Source of the DNA: Hericium rajendrae
Taxonomy: Eukaryota > Basidiomycota > Agaricomycetes > Russulales > Hericiaceae
Direction: 5' to 3'
Assembly: GCA_033439255.1 (NCBI GenBank)
Contig: CM065882.1
Span: forward strand, 2,728,001 to 2,792,000
Length of the DNA stretch: 64,000 nucleotides
Within the stretch, counting starts at the first letter, position 1; each line of letters begins with the position of its first letter. Below, piece by piece: positions 46,390-56,790 of this stretch. Made by a program: the position numbers and the translations under genes. The notes beneath the pieces are model-generated. The model had not been told where the DNA came from. It did not search any database and was given only the letters and a program-made list of their open reading frames with translations.

Positions 46390-47492
46390 TCCCGCGCCTT
46401 ATCACTGCGAATTCCATACGGCACACTTTTCCTGGCGCGATACCTAGATGCGGCTCTTGCTTTTTGGTTTTTCTACACACCTCTTTCTTCCCCCACATTA
46501 CCGCCCGTCCCGCTTCTCTCCTGCATGCATATACACCGGCTCGATCACAAATGAAGTAAAGTTATTACATCCTGCGGCTCTGTTGTTTTTGTTGTTCTTT
46601 TGGTTGTTGTGTCCAGTAATGTACAGAATAAATGATTACTCGTTATGCGTGTCGCATGAGTCTCCCTGCTGACCTCAAATAGAGGGCAATCACTCTCCAC
46701 ATGGCATACGGACGTTCTGTAAGTTCTGAAGCGGGGGGCGTATTCCTCGAGATGCGATTGGCAGATTGACCGGATGTAAGTACGGCCCTTTATTTTAATA
46801 AGGAGCGACTATTTTCCCTCCCGAGGTCAGCAACGGAGACTAAACGGTCGCCTACGGTCGCCGATAGGAAGGGTCCTGACTCTCACTCGCTGATCTACAC
46901 GATTCTTGAGATCTGTTGGTAGGTCGGGAGTCGGGACGACCAACAGCGCCTCACAAATAACATAAATTACGGGCGTGCCGGCATTTCTCTGGTCGGCAAA
47001 GGCATTCATGGGGTGGCTCGTGTGGGGGGACAGTGCAGTGATGCATACATGAAACTGCAGGCAATTCGGCGAGACCTGCACGCGATGCAGTAGTCAGTAG
47101 CCAGCCGCGGATCTGATGGCTTGCCTGAGAGCCAGGGCGCCGGGTAGCAAAGATCGATGTCCAAGCACGTTCGACGGAGACATCCCTGCCGCAGGGCATT
47201 GGCAAGAGCGAATGATTAGCACCGCATTATGGTGGCAAAAGTAAGACCAGAATCACAAGAAGTCGCTGCCGACGGACATACCTCAGCCTGCGTGTGTCTT
47301 ACATCTCCACACCGTCCACACCTAGTCTCCGAGCAGACCTTACACAGAAGATAGTCGTTCTGTGTCACCGTCCACACCACACTGCAATCGCATAACAGAG
47401 GTAAAAAGCAAGGAATGGGTATACTTACACGCGATACATTGGCATATGATACATAGATAGTCGTGGACGAACCAAGGACCGTGCGCATCCGG
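46390..47492. other. Long convergent intergenic region
   Basis: 1.1 kb between the 3' ends of TPS1 and MIS14. I find no recognisable gene. A minus-strand open frame at 47216-47488 encodes five closely spaced cysteines (CKVCSETRCGRCGD) and is discussed as a weak candidate. No tRNA or repeat seen. Confidence 0.4.
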
Positions 47493-48310
47493 TCAATACT
47501 GAAGTGCCTTGATCTCCCGATCTACATCGCTTACTCTCTTCGAGCGCTCGCGCTGCGTCCGGACGGCCTGCGTGCGAGATTATACATGTAATACGAGTGC
47601 AAAAGGAAGTGCGCACCTGTTTCCAGCCTTCCACCGAGGACGCGACGGCCGCAAACGTCGCCTCGACCTCCGCAAGCGAGGCTGCGTGCACGCATCGTCA
47701 GCGCGCACAACCAGCACAGAGCGCCGCACGCACCTTCCGCGTCCGCATTATCCGGTCCGGCGCGTCTTCGTCTGGCGGCGGCGGGAGCGGCTGGCTGTCC
47801 TCGGCGCGCTGCAGCTCGAAGAGGTCGGTGATGAGCGCGTCGATTTCTTTCGGGCGCGTGCGGCGCTTGGTGGCGAGCTCGCGGTCGGACTTGAGGCGCT
47901 GATCTGAGAGCGACCAGATGTGCCTGTCGAGCGCCTCGTCGAACGGCTCGACGTCTAGCCAGACATGGTCAGTCGCGGTCGCGGTGGGGAAACGCGGTGG
48001 GGAGGCGTACCGGCGCCTTCCTGCTCCAGCTCGTCCAGGCGGCGTCCGTTGACGCGCAGATTCGGGCGCGCTTTCTCGAATGTGGAGGCTATGAACTGGC
48101 AGCGAGTCAGCGTGCAGCAGAGAGGGAGGGGTGTGCACGTACCGATTGCATGTGTGCGGCGAGGGCCTCGTTCGAGTCGGGGATGTTGCTGGCGGCGAGA
48201 CGCTCGTTCAGACGCGCCATGGCTGCGTTCGCATAGTTGACCTGAACCCGCTGCCAGTCCTGGTAGGTATCGACGGATATTCGGGGGAACTCTTCTCTTT
48301 GGTGGTCCAT
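47493..48310 (-). CDS. MIS14: Kinetochore protein Mis14/Nsl1 (MIND complex)
   Basis: Subunit of the Mis12/MIND complex that links centromeric chromatin to microtubule-binding Ndc80. Start MDHQREEFPRISVDTYQDW at 48310; then FIASTFEKARPNLRVNGRR, the family block DVEPFDEALDRHIWSLSDQR and LKSDRELATKRRTRPKEID, and VEATFAAVASSVEGWKQ. A predicted coiled coil ends with RERSKRVSDVDREIKALQY. Five exons join; the splice before VEATF uses a less obvious AG. Length about 210 residues, as for fungal orthologs. The assignment rests mainly on the PFDE-LD-IWSL block. Confidence 0.78.
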
Positions 48311-48389
48311 ACTGGCAAAGTGCACGTTACGGGATCGTCGAAAGGCTTGAAGTTGTTGAGCGGCGCGTTCGCGACGCGTCTGACGCGCT

Positions 48390-48419
48390 GATAAGATAAG
48401 ATAAGATAAGATAAGATAA
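48390..48419. repeat. (GATAA)6 microsatellite
   Basis: Six perfect copies of GATAA in tandem, in the roughly 200-base divergent promoter between MIS14 (minus) and the ZIP transporter (plus). Each junction also makes a GATAAG motif, the core target of GATA-type zinc-finger factors. Confidence 0.95.
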
Positions 48420-48510
48420 CGGGAGATGCCGAGTGGGTTATCGCACACCGCATCGGTCCCCAATAGCGTCGCCAGCAAGCAGAGCGAGGACGTCCAGCGG
48501 CCTCAACACC

Positions 48511-50740
48511 ATGTCTGTCCCGCACAGACGCATCCTCCTTTCCGCTCTTTTGTCTATCTCGTTCCTTGCCGTATGTGTGAGCGCCGGGTCTGCGTCCAAG
48601 TCACGCGAGCTACTCATCCGGGTACGTTTCTTCCACCCATTTTCACACCCGTCCGTGCCTCCTCGCCGACACACGTGCGTGGCGTTCGCCCCTCGGCCTC
48701 ACTGATATCTAGGTGTGTCCAGGACAACGAGCTAGAGCAATGCCATGTCGTGCAGCAGCTCTCGGCCCTTAAGCAGGAACTCGCGGATGATGAGTCGCCC
48801 GTTATGCGCCAGGTGTTCGCTTGGCTCTTTCCCTTTGGCCCAGGATGGAACTCCGGTGCGTCACAGCTCCCTTCTGGCCACCGCGTTGCTCATCGCGTAA
48901 ATGGCACAGTGCTGGGAACGTTCTACATCAGCTCGTATGCGCCGTTACGTCGAATGAAAGACGCGAACTCAATGCGCTTCTTGTTTTCATGTTGCAGCGT
49001 CCCAAACTTTATTCTCGCGTTTATCCCGGCCCAGATCAACCGCAACACGCTGAACACCATGACAGCGTTTGCAGTAAGTCACGCGTCGCGTTCGTCCGCG
49101 AAGCACCGCTGCTCATGATGATTGCACCGTAACGCCGCGCGCAGACGGGGGGCCTTCTCTCTGACGTCTTCCTGCACCTCGTCCCCCACTCATTTTTAGG
49201 CGAGCACCAGGACGCGTCCGTCCATTTCGTAATGGTCGAGGAAAAGCGCAACATTCTCGTCGGGTGCGTGTCCTCCCTTCCTGGCGGCCCTCTTCCATCA
49301 GAACTGCACGAAGAGGGCCATGCATCCTGTTGGGCAAGTGTTGACTCGCGCGGACGCACGTTCCCCCCGCAGACTGGCTATTTTCGTCGGCTTTGCGGCC
49401 TTTTTCATCATGGAGAAGACGTTACGTGTTCTGGGGGGCGACGAAGCGCATGCACACGCCCACTCGGATGCGCACGAGCACAACGGCGACGCCACGAGCA
49501 CAGGTCATTCGTCCGCCGTCGCGGAGGGCGCGGAGGGCCTGCGCGCGCGCGGGGCCACGGACAAGCGGAACGGAGACGCGCCCGCGAAGCAAGAGGTGCA
49601 CACGGACGCGCACGCCGCCGGACCTTCAAAGCTCTCCGCATACCTGAACCTGTTTGGCGACTTTGTGCACAACATGTGAGATCCGCGCCGTCCTGTGACA
49701 CCCCCGTTCTGCGTTCTGACGTCGCGTTGCAGCACCGATGGCCTCGCGTAGGTGGTCCCGCCCCACGTTCCCCCCAGGTGCTGACACGATTGGTGCGCGC
49801 AGCATGGCGGCATCGTTCTATTCGAGCCCCCTCATCGGTGCGACGACGACGCTGGCATGCTTCGCGCATGAGATCCCGCACGAGATTGCGGACTACAGTA
49901 TCCTCATCCGTAGCGGATTCACGAAGCGGCAGGCCATGCAGTCGCAGTTCCTGACCGCGGTGGGGGCGTTTGTAAGTCCAAAATCCGCTATTTGCATGCC
50001 TGCGATCCCGATGCGATTTGTTCCTGGATGCACGTTTCAATTGAATGCACTCCGCCGGAATCGTCGGGGCTTGCGGCGCTCTGGTTAAGGATGCTCCGTC
50101 TCACACTGAACTCTTTTTTTCTGCGCGTATCGACGGTGTGGTTCGATTAGGTCGGGTGAGTATGTTTCATCTATATTGTGTTTATCATCCTCAACAAGAT
50201 CCTGACGCGCAGAACGTTCATGGGCATCGCGATCCACAATCTATCAGCGTCCTCCCATGGAGAAGACGAATCACTGGACCTCGCCGCCGCGCTCCGGCAG
50301 AATGCATCTGGGATCTTGGGAACAAGCGTCCAGCTCGCAGATCTGGTGCGGCCGCTGTCAATCAGCTCGCACTCGACGCAGGCTCGCTGATCGTCTGGGC
50401 GCAGGTCATCCCGTTCGTCGCGGGCGGTTTTTTGTACATCGGCGCTGTGGCGGTCCTGCCCACGTACGTGCTGCGCATGCGCCCGTGATCCGAAATGACG
50501 ACTGATGGCCGTGACAGGCTTCTGCAGGAGAGCAAAAGCGGCAAACAGGCCCTTCGCGAGGTACGTGCCTTTGAATCTATCGAAAGATCGCCTCGTGGAG
50601 CCCTGACTGATGGTGCATTCTTCAGTTTGGAGCAATGGCGTTCGGCGTGGCATGTATGTTCATGGTCGCGTGCGTCTATTCACTTGATCCATATAGCTAG
50701 ACTAGCTGACGCTGTCACCCTCGACAGGTGGAACGAGTAG
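48511..50740 (+). CDS. ZIP-family zinc transporter (YKE4/SLC39A7 type)
   Basis: ER/Golgi-type ZIP transporter moving zinc toward the cytosol. A signal peptide (RRILLSALLSISFLAVCVSA) precedes eight predicted helices. Signature blocks are VPNFILAFIPAQINRN, ATGGLLSDVFLHLVPHSF, VHNITDGLAMAASFYSSP and HEIPHEIADYSILIRSG; the HNxxD and HExxHE metal sites of helices IV and V are complete. A His-rich loop (HAHAHSDAHEHNGD) lies between helices III and IV. The end is VIPFVAGGFLYIGAVAVLP, then FGAMAFGVACMFMVAWNE. About twelve exons; one, at 50151-50155, is only five bases. Intact. Confidence 0.92.
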
Positions 50741-51551
50741 GGGCCTGAAGGACGAGGGTGCGGTGGTCGTGTGACGGAAAATAGGGCGGCCGTAGCTAAT
50801 ACCAAAGCGGAATATATTTATTATGTTGGGCTACATTGTATGGGTGCATCCGGAGAACGTATAGATCCGAGTCCGTGCACGGATCTGTGAGAGAACCTGA
50901 GGCGCACGCAGGCGCCATGTGTCGGCTGGAGCGGAATAGAGACATCGAGAGAAGAGCCAGAAGGGCTTCCAGGACGGAGACTAAGAGGATACGAGCGGTC
51001 GGGAGAACGGCTGATTGACGCGGTCGGGCGAAAGGGGAAAAGAATAAATCGATAGCTGGGCGGAAGAACGTGCGCAAAGAACGACGCGTCGTTGGCTGCA
51101 ACGGACGCCGACGTCACCTCCGAGCGTGTTTTACAGCCACACGACCCGAATGTCGTCCCTGCTTTTATATTCCTCCATCTTTCTCTCAGCGACCCCGTCC
51201 TTGTCCTCCTCCTCCCGCTCATTCCACCTCCTCTTTTTACCAGAATTCTGGCTGTTACCCCCGGCGTGCCTCTCCGCCAACTTGCCTTCAAATCATCCTC
51301 CTGATATCGTAAGTCGTTAACACTACACCCTCCATCTCCTTGGTGATCATCTTCTTTTCTCCTTTCGCTTTCACGTCAGCCGTAGGGCACACATTACGTC
51401 TCCCTTCGTCCGCCCCGGCTCCGCACCACCCCTCGACTCATGAAGTCATCTTGAACAGCTTGGCTGCTTCCCACTTGTTCATTTGCTCTGCCCCGAACAT
51501 CTCTGCCCATACTCTACCGTCCCCTCTCACTCTCGACACGTCAAAACCACC
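50741..51551. other. Intergenic region upstream of Nudix gene
   Basis: 811 bases with the ZIP 3' end and a very CT-rich leader from about 51160 on, typical of a fungal promoter or leader. No gene recognised. Confidence 0.4.
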
Positions 51552-52115
51552 ATGGCGAACAAAGGCCGCTCGCAACCCAGGGTCGTCTGCTGCGCAATTC
51601 CCATCGCAAGAGCAGCAGGAAAAGTTCTCGTCATCACCAGCAGGAAAAGACCAAACTACTGGGTTTGTGAGTATCCCGCCCCACCCGCCGTTCTCCTGCC
51701 CTTGCTGATTCGCCCATTTGTTATCGCGTTTGCTCAGTGCCCAAAGGAGGTTGGGAACCGTCGGATGGTGTGTTGGAGGCCGCAGCCTCGCGGGAAGCCC
51801 TCGAAGAAGGTCTCATCCTTTGTCCCTCTGCCCGTCCCACCCTATCCTGACGTGCCTCCCTGCGCTGCCCGTCCCACCCCACCCCGACCAGCCGGCGTTC
51901 GTGGCGCTATCACCCGCTTCGTCACCACCATACCCTCCGCGTCGTCGACGTACCATTTCTACGAGCTCGACGTATCTGGGCTCGATCAGGACTGGCTCGA
52001 GAGCAATGAGCGCACCCGAGAGTGGGTCGACTTTGCCGAGGCCGTCCGCCGCGTGTCGTGGAAGCAGGAGTTGGCGCAGGGCCTGATGCTCTCCTCGCTC
52101 GCGCCGCGGCGGTAG
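51552..52115 (+). CDS. Nudix hydrolase, diphosphoinositol/diadenosine polyphosphate type
   Basis: DIPP/Aps1-type Nudix enzyme that cleaves diphosphoinositol polyphosphates and diadenosine polyphosphates. The start MANKGRSQPRVVCCAIPIA is typical. The Nudix box is split by introns but complete: LPKGGWEPSDGVLEAAASRE, ALEEAGVRG, with the REALEEAG core that binds metal. The C terminus holds ERTREWVDFAEAVRRVSWK, another DIPP hallmark. Three exons, about 145 residues, intact. Small proteins of this type control inositol pyrophosphate levels. Confidence 0.9.
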   Translation: MANKGRSQPRVVCCAIPIARAAGKVLVITSRKRPNYWVCEYPAPPAVLLPLLIRPFVIAFAQCPKEVGNRRMVCWRPQPRGKPSKKVSSFVPLPVPPYPDVPPCAARPTPPRPAGVRGAITRFVTTIPSASSTYHFYELDVSGLDQDWLESNERTREWVDFAEAVRRVSWKQELAQGLMLSSLAPRR

Positions 52116-52857
52116 CACCGCCGGGGAGCAGGACGCTGCTGCAGGCCGGCGGACGATTGAAAAATCACACCAGCACGGGAGGCTGTTTGCCCGTCCCCGC
52201 TCGTCCCCTCCTCGGACTCTTCCATTTTCACCCTCATAGATCCCACCATTCGACCTTCACATCGCATAACTTACCGCTCTCGTTATATTAACATGATACC
52301 TCGACGTCGCCGGCTTTCACCACTCCTCTGTACAACGCCCCCACCCTGACCGACCCGCCCTCGCATGCCCCGCCGCCGCCGCCGTAGACCCGCATCACCG
52401 ACCAAATTTGTACCACTTGCATACATTCATAGTACATTAGTTGCTCTACTCTCTACTCGTTCTGCCCCGTCGTCCAGATCTCCCCAGCCACACTCACCAC
52501 CGGCTGAAGGCTTAGACCCATCCATCTGCCTGCGTGACCACACCTCACCCGACCCGGCCGGATATTGATACTGTACGCACTACATACGTATTCATCCGCT
52601 AGCTTAGTCGCGCGTGCAGATGCAGCCTGTTCTGCACTAATCAATCTGGATATCCTTCACGCATTTTTTTTGCTTTGGTTCATGGTGTGCTGCTGATAAC
52701 GAACTTCGATGATGTCAAGATCCGCCATCAAAGCACATGCAATGTCTGGCGCGCGCCTTTTCGACGCGCCATATGGTGGACGCGTCCATGGCACGACCCC
52801 GTAGCGCCGTCCTATATTCCGACGCCCGTCGTCCGACAGTTCGCGCGAACAACCACA
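52116..52857. other. Intergenic region upstream of HD-domain gene
   Basis: 742 bases with a short (CCG) run near 52371-52385 and no recognisable gene or RNA. Confidence 0.4.
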
Positions 52858-53842
52858 ATGACCGCAGACAACGAGGCGTCCTATCCCACCCCCGCGGAGC
52901 GCGAGATCCTCAAAGCGGCGGAGGCGCTCATGGAGGAGACGATGGCGCGCTACGACCCGTCGCACGACGCCTTCCACGGTGCGCACGCCGCGCTTGCCAT
53001 GCATACGTCGCGCGCCGAGTCTGACCCTGCATTGACGCAGTCCGCCGCGTGCGCAAGACGGCGCTGCACCTCGCGCAGCGCGCCGGGCGCACCGGACCTG
53101 CTCATCGTCGAGCTCGCCGCGCTCCTGCACGACGTGCTCGACAAGAAATACGTTCCCCCCGCGGCGTGTGCGGATCCATACGCGTACTTCCTCCCGTTCT
53201 TCGCGTCGCTCGCGGAGCGCGCGCCGGGGATCGACCTCGTCGCGGACGGGCGCGCGCGGGCGGTCGCGCGGATCGTGGAGAACGTGAGCTGGACGATGGA
53301 AAAGCGGCTGAGGCGGGAGGGCGCGTGGGGCGCGTGGCATGAGGGGTGTGTGGAGCTGCATTGAGTCTCCCTAAGGCAGAGTAGATGATGACTCAACCAT
53401 CGTGCCTCAGGGATGACGGATCGTGCAGGATCGGATGCGATTGGCGCGTTTGGTGCGCCGTTTTGTGCCGCGGTGATGGGTGTGTATGCTGATGGTATGT
53501 GGCAGGTGTTATGCGGTGTGCGGCGTATAGCGCCGTTACGAAACAGTGAGTTGTTTGATGACGATGTTGAATTTAGATTCACGGGATTCTTTCAGTGCTC
53601 TCCACGCGCCGGAAGGCGATGCGCAACAGCCGGCCTCGGCGATACAACATTTTCATGACAAACTCGTGCATATTCGCGAGCGAATGAAGACGGAGGCTGA
53701 TAAACAGATGGCGGAAAAGCGGCATAAACTGGTGCGTGTGCCACCACTTCTTTTGTTTGACTTTTCCCGTAATGATATCTTTTTTTGGTCGCAGATGGTA
53801 GACTTTCTGGCTGCTATGGACGATGAGCACAATCTCAAATGA
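52858..53842 (+). CDS. HD-domain hydrolase (YedJ-like), frame damaged
   Basis: Predicted metal-dependent phosphohydrolase of the HD superfamily. Start MTADNEASYPTPAEREILKA. HD blocks: DAFHVRRVRKTALHLAQ with the first histidine, then IVELAALLHDVLDKKY with the His-Asp pair. The C-terminal part has DAIGAFGVMRCAAYSAVTKH, LHAPEGDAQ, SAIQHFHDKLVHIRERMKTE and MVDFLAAMDDEHN, matching fungal and bacterial relatives. One base too many near 53085 breaks the frame. In 53360-53440, where relatives carry ELHCVQDADRLDAIG, only fragments remain and no clean intron explains it. Either sequence loss or a decaying gene. Confidence 0.65.
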
Positions 53843-54428
53843 GAGCTTTGAGCATGCATTGTGGATGCGAGACACAAGACCGCCACAGGTGCAATGTCTA
53901 AGTCGTGGCGCACAATGCTTTGCACTCTTCATGTTTGTCCTGTTACATCTCCGCATTGTCTTATCGCAAGAGCCGGTAGGTTTTCTTCGTGTCGGCTGAC
54001 CAACGTAACTTCCCATTATATCAACAAAGTACTATGTACTACACAACAAGGTGAGCAGAACATCCTCTCTATCTTGCGAATAGCTCAATTGGGCACATTG
54101 CAAGCTTTAAGCGCTCTTTATCCAGATTCATTGTTTATCCTCTTATGTATCGCTATAGGTTGTATTTGTTTGACGACAAGCCAACACGTTGCGCCCATGC
54201 CGCTTTGTTCAATGTTGCTAGGGCCACCGTGCCACCATTTTTGGCATATCCTTGTATTGTTGCAATGTGGCTTGCGATTGAGCAACAACAACTGCGTTTT
54301 AAGATAATTGCCTTGTCATCCCACTCGAACAGTATAAAATGTTGCTGTCTCGACATCATAACCTTCAGAAACACACTATCAATTCTCTGTTGAACCCATC
54401 CATTCACCCTAGACATCCTGTATATAAC
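53843..54428. other. Intergenic region upstream of the 54.4 kb gene
   Basis: 586 bases, AT-richer than the neighbours, with a TATAAAA string at 54333-54339. No gene recognised. Confidence 0.4.
54333..54339 (+). promoter_or_regulatory. TATA box of the 54.4 kb gene
   Basis: TATAAAA lies 90-95 bases before the start at 54429. Confidence 0.55.
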
Positions 54429-55830
54429 ATGGCACCCATACCTCTATATCCCAAGAAGGATTACAACATCTTCAGCACAATGTGGATATGCTGCCAGGAC
54501 GACGAATGGGACAAGCTCCGCCGTCTCGTTACTATCCTCTGTCCTCATCGGATCGACTACATTATGCAATATATACCCAAAACCGAAGAGGAGAAGGCGT
54601 GGATCCTCGTCGAGCTGCCAGAGCCTCCGCGAAGGCACCTCAGGTTCTGGGAAAGGCAAGGCAGACAAGTGCTCAAAACGCTCTTGGCCAGTGCTAGCGT
54701 AGGCGGGAGTCGCTTCGCCGGCATACCATGTGAGTCTGCGCACCGCAACATCACGACAGCCCCATCTAACGTTTTCTACAGTGTCCGACCGAGCCTTTGA
54801 GCATGCCAAGACGAACCTCTCTTGGCTCTGCCGCAAATGTCGACCTAGACACGCTTGTCACCACCTACGACCTGAACCCGGCCTTTCTCATCCAGGCCTG
54901 CCTCGAGCTCCAGCTCCGCCTGCCGCCCGCGCTCAACCGCGAGCTCTTCTGGCGGTACCTCGCGGAGCTCCTCGACCACGACTACTACAACTGCATCCCG
55001 CTCGCGAGTACCAAGCCCACCGTGCGCTATCGCGACGCGCACAACCCCCACGTAACCTTCAACCGCAACGACGACCCGGAGGGCATCGCCGCGTGCCTGT
55101 CCGTGCTGCGCGAGTCCGTCGACACGGGCGCGCCGCCCCCGCCCCCGCCGCCGGCGCCTTCCTACGACATCATAATCATGCCCCAAGGCGTGGCCCGGTG
55201 CATGGACCACCGCCTGCCAAACCTGATCGTGTCTGGCCTGCACACGGACACCTGCGTCGTCCCGGAGCTCGACTGCGCGCTGCTCCACGCGCTGCTGCAC
55301 TGGGGCCCGAGCGCGGGCGGCGCGTGCTGCGCGTGCTCAGCTCGGACCTGCACTTCGTCTGGGGCGTTAATGGCATGTGCCGCGACGGCGTGAGTAGCGC
55401 GCTGTATGACGTGCTCCACGAGCTGTGCGTCGATTATGGGATCGAGCTGAAGGCGGCGTGGATTTCGTCGATGGGGTACAGCATGACATATCGCAGGGCG
55501 GACGACTGCCTGGACGGGGCGCGCTACAGCTCCGAGCTGGCTGATGACCTGATAGAGAGATGCGCATGTAACGAGGATCGCACAGTCAATGTGGCAGGCC
55601 ATAATCTGAAGAGATGGCTGAAACCCAAGACAGATGATGATTGGCCGAGATATCGTGCAGACATATCGGGCCGTGCCAGTGGATGTGAACGTCCGGAAGT
55701 TCAAGAGGTCAAATGCATGCAGGACCCCAGCCGCAAAAGTCGACCCTTCCATTTCTCATTCATATTCAGCTTTATCTCAGGCCATATCACACTCTTTACC
55801 TGCTGTATTTTCCAGATTATGTATTATTGA
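54429..55830 (+). CDS. Undescribed family, paralog A (RNase H-like fold suspected)
   Basis: No named family recognised. The N terminus (MAPIPLYPKKDYNIFSTMW) is basic and aromatic. The middle, LNPAFLIQACLELQLRLPP and LFWRYLAELLDHDYYN, matches LNPYVVLYACMDLDLPLPP and FLWDHLSELIDATRT of the gene at 58.5-60.2 kb, so the two are paralogs. The C-terminal half (ALLHALLHW, RVLRVLSSDLHFVWGVNG, ALYDVLHELCVDYGIELKA) aligns with that gene's RNase H-like region. A proline tract lies between. The reading frame appears interrupted about twice. It has its own TATA box, so it may still be transcribed. Confidence 0.55.
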
Positions 55831-56790
55831 TACGATTCGTTGTCTTTATAGTGATGATGTAACAAAGATGCTGTTCATTATGATCTTGGATTGTTACCTT
55901 GTGACGATCTCCAAGAATCTGAAAAAGCAGCTATCAGATCCGTATCCCAAGTTATTACCCCGCGACAAACCACGACCTGAAAGTAGTAGGGGTTCATCCA
56001 TACCTGTGCCCGAATGATATCTCTTGTGGCCCGAAAACGGTAGGAAGCTATCCATTTCCGTGTCTCCAGTTGCTGCGCTGCGACAAGCTGCGATACGAAA
56101 ACGGTAGCAAGTCGTCCATACTCGTACCTCGAATTGTTACCTTGCGACAACACATGACATGAAAACGGTAGGATATTGCTGATATTTGTAGCTGCGATTA
56201 TTGCCTGGAGTAACATCGCGGCTTAGATCTGTTTGAGCCGTGCAGCACACACCTATGACGATCAATCTATCTGCCAGTTCATGCCCCGTGAATATTGACA
56301 TTGACGCTATGTAGCCTTGTGTAGCGCACGGAGAACGAGGAGAAACGCGGCGGCCAGAGAAATCAACGACGCGACGCTCGGTGCGTGGAATCCAACCATC
56401 AATGCATCAATCCCCGGTCGCCGCAGTCCGCCGCGAGCTGCTTGCAGGATTGTTCGGCCGATCACTGCTCCACCAGGCCCCACCGTACACGCACCTCATG
56501 ATCAGAAAGAAGACAGTCCAGCCCATCATGCATCATGATCAGGTCGTTGCAGATAAGTTATTACTCACCGGGATGCATCTCCGGCAAGCTCCTGTCCAAG
56601 AAGGCTATATATGAGCTTACCGTTTGAGAAAACAACGACGATTCCCTGGCGCGCATCCAAAAGAGACCGCACGCAGTATTATAGGGCCGGTGCCAAACTT
56701 GAGTATACTGCTATATTGTAAAATTAGGTGGGAATCAGATGCACCATACAAAATCCGACATATGCGATGATGCGATAACAATTGCAAGTC
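55831..56790. other. Intergenic region with minisatellite
   Basis: Nearly 1 kb. Its first part holds the degenerate tandem array at 55890-56215; the rest (56216-56790) has short open frames with no recognisable product. Confidence 0.5.
55890..56215. repeat. Degenerate minisatellite, about 54-64 base period
   Basis: At least five diverged head-to-tail copies. Unit starts show (C/T)GAAAACGGTAG(G/C)A..., with clear copies near 56033, 56097 and 56162 and weaker ones near 55920 and 55979. Each unit continues with a CATCCAT-like core, a pyrimidine/CGT segment, then GTTA(C/T)C and TTGCGACAA. A partial unit (TTGTTACCTTGTGACGA) precedes the first full one. Copies differ at many sites, so the array is old. 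No coding potential. Confidence 0.75.

Noticed and set aside
52371-52385. (CCG) run as a functional repeat
   Set aside because: Only a few units long, common in GC-rich fungal intergenic DNA.
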